Source: Deltaproteobacteria bacterium CG07_land_8_20_14_0_80_60_11 (GTDB lineage Bacteria > Desulfobacterota > Desulfobaccia > Desulfobaccales > 0-14-0-80-60-11). From it: a stretch of 5,255 bases of DNA. The stretch spans positions 1 to 5,255 of the forward strand of contig PEWM01000160.1 in NCBI GenBank assembly GCA_002779455.1, written 5' to 3'. Position 1 is the first letter of the stretch. Every line of letters begins with the position of its first letter. Shown here piece after piece: positions 1 through 5,101 of the stretch. Both the position numbers and the translations under genes were made by a program. The notes beneath the pieces are model-generated. The model searched no databases and was not told where the DNA came from. It worked only from the letters and a program-made list of their open reading frames with translations.

Positions 1-104
1 GTCTCGAACAGGGTGCAGCCGTCTTGCCGATTCAGGCGCGCCCCCGCCGCCACCTTGTCATAAATGGGCTGAAGCGCCGGGTCCTTTATACCTGCCCAGA
101 CCAT
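1..104 (-). CDS. mqnE: Radical-SAM enzyme of futalosine menaquinone pathway, N-terminal fragment (MqnE-like)
   Basis: Only the first 34 codons are present; the gene continues beyond the left edge. The start ATG (104-102) follows a near-perfect Shine-Dalgarno, AAGGAGGT, 6 bases upstream. The encoded N-terminus contains DPALQPIYDKV, then AGARL, then QDGCTLFE. This spacing matches the opening of MqnE, MqnC and related CofH-type radical-SAM enzymes, which typically read '(D)..L..I..KV.AGERL...DG..L(Y/F)'. MqnE makes aminofutalosine from S-adenosylmethionine and 3-enolpyruvylbenzoate; MqnC later cyclises dehypoxanthine futalosine. The CX3CX2C iron-sulfur motif and the catalytic part lie outside the window, so MqnC or another CofH-like paralogue cannot be excluded. 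A palindromic operator candidate sits directly upstream of the ribosome binding site. The family call is fairly secure; the exact member is not. Confidence 0.6.
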   Translation of the reverse strand, partial: MVWAGIKDPALQPIYDKVAAGARLNRQDGCTLFE

Positions 105-110
105 GAGCCT

Positions 111-118
111 ACCTCCTT
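111..118 (-). promoter_or_regulatory. Ribosome binding site of the mqnE-like gene
   Basis: On the minus strand this reads AAGGAGGT, with 6 bases to the ATG at 104. It is one of the strongest Shine-Dalgarno matches in the window and fixes the start of the left-edge gene. Confidence 0.75.
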
Positions 119-136
119 TATGACCGACTGGTCATA
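119..136. promoter_or_regulatory. Candidate TetR-family operator upstream of the mqnE-like gene
   Basis: The sequence TATGACCGACTGGTCATA has perfect 7-base arms, TATGACC and GGTCATA, around a 4-base core. It lies 15 bases upstream of the mqnE-like start and almost touches its ribosome binding site. A matching palindrome overlaps the start codon of the tetR gene at 888-903, with the same TGACC/GGTCA arms and the same spacing. TetR-family repressors usually bind palindromes of this size and control neighbouring genes, so this is probably the binding site of the adjacent repressor. The promoter hexamers here are not clear. TATGAC (136-131, minus strand) could serve as a -10, but no good -35 is visible. 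Confidence 0.6.
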
Positions 137-165
137 TAAAGCGCCAAAAAAATATTTGATTTCAC

Positions 166-226
166 GTAGGGGCGCACCCATGTGTGCGCCCTGGCCCCCT
201 GGGCGGACACGCAGGTCCGCCCCTAC
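166..226. repeat. 61-bp palindromic double-hairpin repeat (REP/BIME-like)
   Basis: The element is bounded by a 9-base inverted repeat, GTAGGGGCG (166-174) and CGCCCCTAC (218-226). Inside are two hairpins of the same design. The first has arms GGGCGCAC (170-177) and GTGCGCCC (184-191) with a 6-base loop. The second has arms GGGCGGAC (201-208) and GTCCGCCC (215-222), also with a 6-base loop. A 9-base linker separates them. It sits between the tetR stop and the mqnE-like operator. Elements that begin GTAGGGGCG and end CGCCCCTAC are, from general knowledge, recurrent in many bacterial genomes. Only this copy is visible here, so dispersal is inferred. It could also attenuate transcription reading through from tetR, although no T-run directly follows the stems. 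Confidence 0.7.
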
Positions 227-238
227 GGGGGTGATCCA

Positions 239-889
239 TTACGCCATCAACCCCTCCTTGAGGAGGCCGACGAGTTCCCGGACATGCTGATGGATGGCCG
301 CGTCCGTGGCCCGGTGCAGGCCCAGGGTGACGTCCAGGGCCGGGACCGCCACGGCCTGGAGGAACCGGTCGAACACCGCGTCCAGGAGGAACAGGGTGGC
401 CTCCCGGGGGACGCCGGGCCGCAGTTCACCCCGGCTCTGGGCCCGGCGCACCAGGGAGCCGAAATATTCCCCGGCGTGGCGTCGCACCGCGGCCAGGAAT
501 TCCTCCCGGAACGGCACATTTTTATCGAACTGAATCTTCAGATAGAGGCTGAAAATCCGGGGATGCTCCCGGGAGAAGGCCACCCCCGCCAGGAGGGATT
601 TCTCCAGCCGGACAAAAAAATTCTCTTCCAGGGTCTCTTCCTTGACCGTGGTCAGGGTGCGCCGCACCAGCTTCAGGGCATACTGAAATATGTAGGAAAA
701 AATCCCTTCTTTATTGGGAAAATACTGGTAGAGCGACCCCTTGGCGATCCCCGCCTGGGCCACCACGCGGTTCAGCGACGCCTGATGATACCCCTGGTCG
801 GCGAACTCCGCCAGGGCGGCATCCAGCACCCGTTCCTGCTTGTCCGGCGGCAGGCGCCGAAAAGTCGAGAGGGCCGCTTCTTCACGCAT
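239..889 (-). CDS. TetR/AcrR-family transcriptional repressor
   Basis: The protein has 216 residues, a normal length for the family. Residues about 14-60 form the DNA-binding domain. Helix 1 includes DKQERVLDAALAEFADQGYH, and the helix-turn-helix is ASLNRVVAQAGIAKGSLYQYF, the hallmark TetR pattern (about 37-57). The remaining 150 or so residues are a helical ligand-binding and dimerisation domain, whose effector cannot be read from sequence. The start ATG at 889 was chosen because family members begin shortly before helix 1. An in-frame extension to 979 would cross the likely promoter and adds an unconvincing glycine-rich tail. No Shine-Dalgarno precedes the start; the predicted transcript begins only a few bases before it. 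A palindrome over the -10 and start codon implies autoregulation, and the matching palindrome upstream of the mqnE-like gene implies that gene as a target. Confidence 0.9.
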   Translation of the reverse strand: MREEAALSTFRRLPPDKQERVLDAALAEFADQGYHQASLNRVVAQAGIAKGSLYQYFPNKEGIFSYIFQYALKLVRRTLTTVKEETLEENFFVRLEKSLLAGVAFSREHPRIFSLYLKIQFDKNVPFREEFLAAVRRHAGEYFGSLVRRAQSRGELRPGVPREATLFLLDAVFDRFLQAVAVPALDVTLGLHRATDAAIHQHVRELVGLLKEGLMA

Positions 890-903
890 GACCACTTGGT
901 CAT
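888..903. promoter_or_regulatory. Candidate autoregulatory operator over the tetR start
   Basis: The sequence ATGACCACTTGGTCAT is a perfect palindrome except for its 2-base centre (arms ATGACCA and TGGTCAT). It covers the putative -10 hexamer and the first base or two of the tetR start codon. It shares TGACC-N4-GGTCA with the site at 119-136. A repressor bound here would block initiation of its own gene. Confidence 0.6.
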
Positions 904-928
904 ACCAGATATGCCGGTGAACTGTCAA
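899..928 (-). promoter_or_regulatory. Predicted tetR promoter
   Basis: Reading the minus strand, a consensus -35 TTGACA lies at 928-923. After an 18-base spacer comes TATGAC (904-899), a 4-of-6 match to the -10 consensus. Transcription would then start about 890-893, giving a leader of only a few bases before the ATG at 889. The -10 lies inside the operator palindrome. Confidence 0.5.
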
Positions 929-1034
929 GCCATTGGGACGCCGTAGGCCGTAATCTCCTTGACATCCCCCGCCCCCCAAGATAAAGAAACCTTGAAGAAA
1001 CGGCCTGTGTCTGATAAATCCCCAGCTCTCAATC

Positions 1035-1064
1035 TTGGCGTTCCGGGCGTCTTGGTGATAGAAT
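1035..1064 (+). promoter_or_regulatory. Predicted promoter of the nuclease-like/DUF2283 operon
   Basis: TTGGCG (1035-1040) and TAGAAT (1059-1064) are separated by 18 bases. The bases TGA directly before TAGAAT form an extended -10 (TGn). The start codon at 1084 would lie about 13 bases downstream of the expected transcription start, just enough room for the ribosome binding site. This is a pattern match only. Confidence 0.4.
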
Positions 1065-1083
1065 TGTAACCAAAGAGGTGATA

Positions 1084-1410
1084 ATGGCCCAACTCCCCTG
1101 CCCTTACCTGAAAGGCGACGTGGAATTGACCATTGAACGGGAGCGGCACATCGCCGAGCGCCACCCGGATCTGCTCCCGGACCATTATGACCTCATGGCC
1201 GCCACCCTGGCCGCTCCGGATTTGGTCCGGCGCAGCCCCCGCTTGGGAAACGCCCGGTTGTTTTCCCGCCGGTTTGACCACATTAGGGCCGGTAAATACT
1301 TGGTGGTCGTGGTGGTGAGCGATCCCGCCCCCGAACGCCGCCACTGGATCGTCACCGCCTATTTCACCCGTCGCCTGGCGGAAGGAGAAGTAGAATGGCA
1401 GCGAAACTGA
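1084..1410 (+). CDS. Small BECR-fold (RelE/barnase-like) nuclease-like protein, putative toxin
   Basis: The protein has 108 residues and is arginine- and histidine-rich. The start ATG at 1084 is preceded by AAAGAGGTGAT, a good anti-16S match; the GTG at 1078 lies inside that site and is less likely. The order of elements is a short beta segment with VELTIERERHIAERHPDL (13-30), a helix, DLVRRSPR (46-53), a strand KYLVVVVV (71-78), and WIVTAYFTRRLAEGEVEW (88-105). This resembles the PBECR/phage-barnase-EndoU-ColicinE5/D-RelE group and DUF4258-like proteins, which are predicted RNases. H22, H27, R49/R50, K71 and T91 are candidate active-site or RNA-binding residues by position. Its stop overlaps the DUF2283 gene by 16 bases, so the two are translationally coupled. 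The toxin role is inferred from size, fold resemblance and the pairing; the family assignment is from memory. Confidence 0.6.
   Translation: MAQLPCPYLKGDVELTIERERHIAERHPDLLPDHYDLMAATLAAPDLVRRSPRLGNARLFSRRFDHIRAGKYLVVVVVSDPAPERRHWIVTAYFTRRLAEGEVEWQRN
1382..1387 (+). promoter_or_regulatory. Ribosome binding site of the DUF2283 gene, inside the upstream gene
   Basis: AAGGAG lies 7 bases before the ATG at 1395 and within the last codons of the preceding gene. The downstream protein therefore has its own strong initiation site as well as coupling through the 16-bp overlap. This would suit an antitoxin that must be made in at least equal amounts. Confidence 0.6.
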
Positions 1411-1637
1411 CCTTCAAGTATGACCGGGAGGCGGACATCCTGCACATCGACAAGTGTTTGCCTTACCCGGAACAGGAGTCCGAAGAATTGGGGGATGACG
1501 TCATCGCCCGGCTGCACCCGGTAACGGGGGAAGTGGAGAACCTGGAGGTGCTGTTCTTTTCCACCCGGCTGCTGCGCCACGACCTGTTTGAGTTGCCGGT
1601 GACGGCGGATTTGCGCCTGGCAGTAACGGGAAATTAA
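1395..1637 (+). CDS. DUF2283 domain protein, putative antitoxin partner
   Basis: The protein has 80 residues, close to the usual size of stand-alone DUF2283 proteins. The diagnostic pattern is visible: YDREADILHI (9-18), a PYPEQESEELGDDVIARL stretch (23-40), HPVTGEVENLEVLFFS (41-56), then a short C-terminal tail. DUF2283 has no established biochemical function. Members are often encoded beside small nuclease-like proteins such as DUF4258/BECR types, as is the case here. The gene has its own AAGGAG site and overlaps the upstream gene by 16 bases in another frame, so the two form one operon. The antitoxin role is inferred from that arrangement. No DNA-binding motif is seen, which is unlike most classical antitoxins. 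The domain assignment is firm; the role is tentative. Confidence 0.8.
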   Translation: MAAKLTFKYDREADILHIDKCLPYPEQESEELGDDVIARLHPVTGEVENLEVLFFSTRLLRHDLFELPVTADLRLAVTGN

Positions 1638-1689
1638 TGGTCCTCACACGCCGGAAAAATATGTCAAAGTGTTCATCTTAGGATCAGAG

Positions 1690-1762
1690 CCAGGGTTATG
1701 GAGGAGAGGTTTTTTGTCGACCTTCGGACTGCGCCCCCCTTCTCCAGAGCCATCTTAACTGG
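1690..1762 (+). other. Possible bulged hairpin in the valS leader
   Basis: Four short complementary segments occur in nested order: CCAG (1690-1693) with CTGG (1759-1762), ATGG (1698-1701) with CCAT (1750-1753), GGAG (1703-1706) with CTCC (1742-1745), and AGG (1707-1709) with CCT (1738-1740). Together they could fold the valS leader into a long interrupted stem ending 16 bases before the start codon. There is no T-box sequence that I recognise and no clear terminator. The purine/pyrimidine bias could produce such pairing by chance. Confidence 0.25.
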
Positions 1763-1778
1763 TTCATTAAGGATCATC

Positions 1779-4451
1779 ATGACCGAAATTCTGGAAAAAG
1801 TCTACGATCCTCAGCGGATCGAAGATAAGTGGTACCAATATTGGGAAGAGCACGGCTTCTTCCGTGCCCAGGCGGACGGGGCCAAACCCGGCTATTGCAT
1901 CGTCATTCCGCCCCCCAACGTCACCGGTTCGCTGCACATGGGCCACGCCCTGAACAACACCTTACAAGACATCCTGATCCGGTTTAAGCGCATGGACGGT
2001 TTCGACGCCCTGTGGATGCCGGGCACCGACCACGCCGGCATCGCCACCCAGAACGTGGTGGAGCGCCAGCTGGCCGCCGAGGGCGCCGACCGCCACGCCC
2101 TGGGCCGGGAGGCCTTTATTGAGCGGGTGTGGCAGTGGAAGGCCGCCTCCGGCGGGCACATCATCACCCAGCTGAAGCGCCTCGGCTGCTCCTGCGACTG
2201 GAGCCGGGAGCGCTTCACCCTGGACGAGGGCCTCTCCCAGGCGGTGCGGGAGGTCTTCGTGCGCCTCTATGAGGAAGGCCTGATCTACAAGGGGGACTAC
2301 ATCATCAACTGGTGCCCCCGCTGCCGGACGGCTCTGGCCGACCTGGAGGTGGAGCACGAACCCACCGACGGCCACCTCTACCACATTAAGTACCCCCTGG
2401 CCAACGGCGACGGCGCCATCACCGTGGCCACCACCCGCCCCGAGACCCTGCTGGGGGACACCGCGGTGGCCGTGAACCCCGAAGACAAGCGCTTCCGGAA
2501 ATACCACGGCGCCACCCTGCGTCTCCCGGTGTTGGGGCGCCCCATCCCGGTCATCACCGATCCTTACGTCGCCCTGGAGTTCGGCACCGGCGCCCTGAAG
2601 ATCACCCCGGCCCACGATTTCAACGACTTTGAGGTGGCCCGGCGCCATGACCTCCCCGCGGTCAAGGTCATCGACGAAGCCGGCCTCATGACCGCCGAGG
2701 CCGGCAAATACCAGGGGATGGACCGGTTCGCCTGCCGGACCCAAATCCTCAAGGACCTCAAAGCCGACGGCCTCCTGACCAAGGTGGAGCCGTACACCGT
2801 GCCGGTGGGGCGCTGCTACCGCTGCAAGACCGTGGTGGAGCCCCTGATCTCCAAGCAGTGGTTCGTGGCCGTCAAGACCCTGGCGGCGGCGGCCGTGGCC
2901 GCGGTGGAAGACGGCCGCACCCGGCTGATCCCCGCCAACTGGGACAAAAGCTATTACGACTGGATGACCAATATCAGGGACTGGTGCATCTCCCGGCAGA
3001 TCTGGTGGGGCCACCGCATCCCGGCCTGGACCTGCACCGCCTGCGGCCGGGTCATCGTCAGCCGGGAAGACCCGGCCGCCTGCCCCCTATGCGCAGGCCT
3101 GGACCTGGTCCAGGAAACCGACGTCCTGGACACCTGGTTTTCTTCGGCGCTGTGGCCCTTCTCCACCCTGGGCTGGCCGGATGCGACCCCGGAGCTCAAG
3201 CTCTTTTACCCCACCAGCGTGCTGGTCACCGCCTTCGACATCCTCTTTTTCTGGGTGGCCCGGATGATGATGATGGGGATTCACTTCATGGGGGAAGTCC
3301 CCTTCCGGGAGGTCTACATCCACGCCCTGGTGCGGGACCCGGAAGGCCAGAAAATGAGCAAGTCCAAGGGCAACGTCATCGATCCCCTGGAACTCATGGA
3401 CAAATACGGCACCGACGCCTTCCGCTTCTCCCTGGCCGCCTTCGCCGCCATGGGCCGGGACGTGCGCCTCTCCGAGGAGCGCATCGCCGGCTACCGCAAC
3501 TTCGCCAACAAGGTCTGGAACGCCTGCCGCTTCACCTTTATGAACCTGGAGGGCTTCGACCCGGCGGCCCCGGCCGGCGACGCTGACCTCGACCCTTACG
3601 AAAAACTGACCACGGTGGAGGCCTGGATCATGAGCCGCCTCCAACAGGTCATCCGGGAGACCCGAAAGTCTCTGGATTCCTACGCCTTCGATCAGGCGGC
3701 CAACGTGCTTTACCAGTTCATCTGGCACGAGTTCTGCGACTGGTACCTGGAACTCATCAAGCCCCAACTCTATGCTAAAGAGGACGCGGCCACCCGGCGC
3801 CACTGCCAGGGAGTCCTCCTCCGGGTGCTCAGCGCCATCCTGCGCCTCCTGCACCCCTTCACGCCCTTCATCACCGAGGAGATTTGGCAGAAGCTGCCCG
3901 GCGCCCAGGGCAGCATCATGGTCGCGCCCTACCCCCAACCTGACTCCCAATTCGACCACCCCGAGGCCGAAGCGGAGATGAACCTGGTCATGGCCACCAT
4001 TATCGCCATCCGCAATATCCGGGGCGAGATGAACGTCCCCCCGGGCACCCAGGTGGAGGTCTTCCTCCACAGCCCCGAGGGCGCACCCGTTGAGACCCTT
4101 AACCGCCACCGGCAGTCCATCCAGATCCTGGGCCGGGTCCAGGAACTCCACTGCAACTCGGCCGAGGGCCCCCCCGCGGCCGCGGCCAAGGCCGTGGTGG
4201 ACGCGGTGGAAATCTTCATGCCCCTCACGGGCATCATCGACTTCACGGAAGAGGCGAAGCGCCTGGACCGGGAACTGGAGAAACTGTCCAAAGAAGTGAC
4301 CCAGGCCCAACGCAAAATGAGCAACGAAGACTTCCTGGCCAAGGCCCCGGCCGAAGTCGTCCAGAAAGAACAAGCTAAACTCCAGGCCCAGACCGAAAAA
4401 CTCCATAAACTCCAAACCCACCGGGAACGGATCAAGGAGTTGATGGGGTGA
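1779..4451 (+). CDS. valS: Valine--tRNA ligase (valyl-tRNA synthetase)
   Basis: This 890-residue class I synthetase charges tRNA-Val with valine in the cytoplasm. The HIGH-type motif is HMGH (53-56), preceded by PPPNVTGSL; the KMSKS motif is exact (525-529). The inserted editing domain (about 190-345) contains TTRPETLLGD (218-227) and ITPAHDFND (275-283), which hydrolyse mischarged threonine. Two four-cysteine sets, C179/C182/C346/C349 and C419/C422/C435/C438, match the two structural zinc sites known from Thermus-type ValRS. The anticodon-binding domain follows (about 620-770). A C-terminal tRNA-contacting coiled coil begins near RLDRELEKL (about 826). The start at 1779 has AAGGA 5 bases upstream and gives the standard N-terminus MTEILEKVYDP. 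An in-frame ATG at 1698 would add 27 atypical residues and is rejected. The gene appears intact, and it is the only essential translation gene here. Confidence 0.97.
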   Translation: MTEILEKVYDPQRIEDKWYQYWEEHGFFRAQADGAKPGYCIVIPPPNVTGSLHMGHALNNTLQDILIRFKRMDGFDALWMPGTDHAGIATQNVVERQLAAEGADRHALGREAFIERVWQWKAASGGHIITQLKRLGCSCDWSRERFTLDEGLSQAVREVFVRLYEEGLIYKGDYIINWCPRCRTALADLEVEHEPTDGHLYHIKYPLANGDGAITVATTRPETLLGDTAVAVNPEDKRFRKYHGATLRLPVLGRPIPVITDPYVALEFGTGALKITPAHDFNDFEVARRHDLPAVKVIDEAGLMTAEAGKYQGMDRFACRTQILKDLKADGLLTKVEPYTVPVGRCYRCKTVVEPLISKQWFVAVKTLAAAAVAAVEDGRTRLIPANWDKSYYDWMTNIRDWCISRQIWWGHRIPAWTCTACGRVIVSREDPAACPLCAGLDLVQETDVLDTWFSSALWPFSTLGWPDATPELKLFYPTSVLVTAFDILFFWVARMMMMGIHFMGEVPFREVYIHALVRDPEGQKMSKSKGNVIDPLELMDKYGTDAFRFSLAAFAAMGRDVRLSEERIAGYRNFANKVWNACRFTFMNLEGFDPAAPAGDADLDPYEKLTTVEAWIMSRLQQVIRETRKSLDSYAFDQAANVLYQFIWHEFCDWYLELIKPQLYAKEDAATRRHCQGVLLRVLSAILRLLHPFTPFITEEIWQKLPGAQGSIMVAPYPQPDSQFDHPEAEAEMNLVMATIIAIRNIRGEMNVPPGTQVEVFLHSPEGAPVETLNRHRQSIQILGRVQELHCNSAEGPPAAAAKAVVDAVEIFMPLTGIIDFTEEAKRLDRELEKLSKEVTQAQRKMSNEDFLAKAPAEVVQKEQAKLQAQTEKLHKLQTHRERIKELMG

Positions 4452-4519
4452 TAGAAATATTTTGAGGGGAGGGCGGGGTTGAAAACTTGGGAAGCATGTG
4501 GACCGAGATAGGTGCTACT

Positions 4520-4816
4520 ATGAACAAGTTGTTCCACTGCCCTTGTCTGACCATCAAAGTAAATAAAGAAAGGGATGTTCTTAATCAATTTGACGAACTC
4601 CGCGAAAATTGCGAGGCATTGAGCAAGATTTTGCTTCCAGATGATGTTTGGCCTTCCTTTAAAAAAAGGGCTGCCGAACAAGTTGATGAAGCAAGTGGTG
4701 TAGGCGGGCACTGCCCGCCATTGTCCTTAAGATATGATGCGAGACTACACCATCCCCATCTGCCCCATCCCCGGCCTGGGCCACTGCGTCCGGGAGCGCG
4801 GCAATTTCTGGGATGA
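4520..4816 (+). CDS. Hypothetical small protein, AT-rich, probably truncated at its 3' end
   Basis: I do not recognise this ORF. From ATG 4520, with AGGTG 5 bases upstream, it encodes 98 residues; an in-frame ATG at 4496 is an alternative. Residues 1-59 read like a real protein: MNKLFHCPCLTIKVN, then a charged helical stretch with FDELRENCEALSKILLPDDVW and FKKRAAEQVDEA. Third positions are much richer in A/T than in valS or the next gene, suggesting different ancestry or relaxed selection. At 4703 the frame enters a palindromic repeat. Its last 30 or so residues are only another frame of the downstream Cys-rich gene (proline/histidine/arginine-rich). The natural C-terminus therefore seems to have been lost. 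It could be a decaying gene fragment rather than an expressed gene. Confidence 0.35.
   Translation: MNKLFHCPCLTIKVNKERDVLNQFDELRENCEALSKILLPDDVWPSFKKRAAEQVDEASGVGGHCPPLSLRYDARLHHPHLPHPRPGPLRPGARQFLG
4703..4719. repeat. 17-bp perfect palindrome, REP-like
   Basis: GGCGGGCA and TGCCCGCC (8-base arms) surround a single C. It is sharply GC-rich inside an AT-rich stretch and falls where the small upstream ORF stops looking coding. This suggests an inserted short repeat. It resembles the GGCGGGC/GCCCGCC core of the element at 5011-5090, though the lengths differ. No T-run follows, so it is not an obvious intrinsic terminator. Confidence 0.5.
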
Positions 4817-4931
4817 GGACAAAGAGGAGTGCACCAACGACTGCTTCGACACCTGCGATCCGGTGGAGGCCGACTCGCCCAGGGACCCCGACGGGACCTG
4901 CGTTATCTCTTTTTATGAAGACTACGATTAA
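4734..4931 (+). CDS. Small acidic Cys-rich hypothetical protein
   Basis: I do not recognise a family. The 65-residue product has six cysteines (C10, C18, C33, C37, C41, C56), including an evenly spaced CX3CX3C run. Many Asp/Glu residues give a strongly acidic character. There is no signal peptide or membrane segment. The sequence starts with IPICPIPGLGHC, and the acidic middle includes DEDKEEC. Codons end in G or C almost throughout (ACC, ATC, CCC, TGC, GAC), as in valS, so this is probably a genuine gene. Either ATG at 4734 or 4737 may be used; no good Shine-Dalgarno is visible, which leaves the start unsure. The cysteines could bind metal or an iron-sulfur cluster, or form disulfides, but this is inference. 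A perfect hairpin repeat begins 17 bases after its stop codon. Confidence 0.55.
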   Translation: MMRDYTIPICPIPGLGHCVRERGNFWDEDKEECTNDCFDTCDPVEADSPRDPDGTCVISFYEDYD

Positions 4932-4948
4932 GCTCAGACGCTTGGCCG

Positions 4949-4979
4949 CCTCGTTCCCAAGTGCAACTTGGGAACGAGG
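4949..4979. repeat. Perfect hairpin repeat (CCTCGTTCCCAAGT arms)
   Basis: The 14-base arms CCTCGTTCCCAAGT (4949-4962) and ACTTGGGAACGAGG (4966-4979) enclose a GCA loop. A third, partial copy of the right arm (GGGAACGAG) recurs at 4988-4996, in the same orientation. From general knowledge, short repeats built on CTCGTTCCCAAG/CTTGGGAACGAG are scattered through many bacterial genomes. The stem is 17 bases past the Cys-rich gene stop. It is followed by G and A rather than a U-tract, so termination would have to be Rho-assisted or absent; it may instead protect the mRNA 3' end. Confidence 0.7.
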
Positions 4980-5010
4980 GGGAGAGTGGGAACGAGTGAG
5001 AAAAAGCATC

Positions 5011-5090
5011 GGTGGGGTAGGCCTCTGCGCCGGCCCATAATCGCCACACCCGTTGATGGTAAGCAGGCGGGCGCGGAGGCCCGCCCCACC
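5011..5090. repeat. 80-bp inverted-repeat element (MITE-like) ahead of nadC
   Basis: Two 25-base arms, 5011-5035 and 5066-5090, are complementary at 21 of 25 positions. The outer ends GGTGGGG and CCCCACC match perfectly. The 30-base centre (5036-5065) is less structured. The right arm also folds on itself: GGCGGGC, six bases, GCCCGCC. No ORF lies inside, so a transposase would have to act in trans if the element is mobile. The right end abuts AGGA (5091-5094), the ribosome binding site of nadC. No target-site duplication is obvious. Confidence 0.6.
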
Positions 5091-5094
5091 AGGA
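5091..5094 (+). promoter_or_regulatory. Ribosome binding site of nadC
   Basis: AGGA with 7 bases to the ATG at 5102. It starts at the first base after the inverted-repeat element. Confidence 0.5.
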
Positions 5095-5101
5095 TTTATT
5101 A

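Noticed and set aside
182..946. Long plus-strand open frame of about 254 codons opposite the TetR gene
   Set aside because: It is the antisense shadow of tetR, rich in Pro/Gly/Gln with no family pattern, while the minus strand gives a clear TetR protein.
890..979. N-terminal extension of the TetR protein to 979
   Set aside because: It would be translated across the predicted TTGACA promoter and operator, and TetR proteins normally begin just before helix 1.
925..1344. Minus-strand open frame of 139 codons opposite the nuclease-like gene
   Set aside because: Antisense to a gene with a good promoter, ribosome binding site and operon partner; it has no recognisable domain.
1698..1778. N-terminal extension of ValS starting at ATG 1698
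   Set aside because: The 27 extra residues are not like any ValS N-terminus. ATG 1779 has a proper AAGGA site and gives the standard beginning.
1962..3014. Long minus-strand open frame of 350 codons within valS
   Set aside because: High-GC antisense frame of a well-recognised gene; its His/Gly/Val-rich composition is typical of such shadows.
3087..4421. Minus-strand open frame of 444 codons within the 3' half of valS
   Set aside because: Also an antisense shadow; no motif is recognised and the valS frame is intact throughout.
3929..4711. Minus-strand open frame of 260 codons over the valS end and the AT-rich island
   Set aside because: Its first part covers the AT-rich segment and its remainder is antisense valS with Ser/Trp/Arg-rich composition. 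No ribosome binding site or family match was seen.
4949..4996. CRISPR array or intrinsic terminator
   Set aside because: Only one full inverted repeat and one half-copy are present, with no regularly spaced spacers. No U-tract follows the stem.
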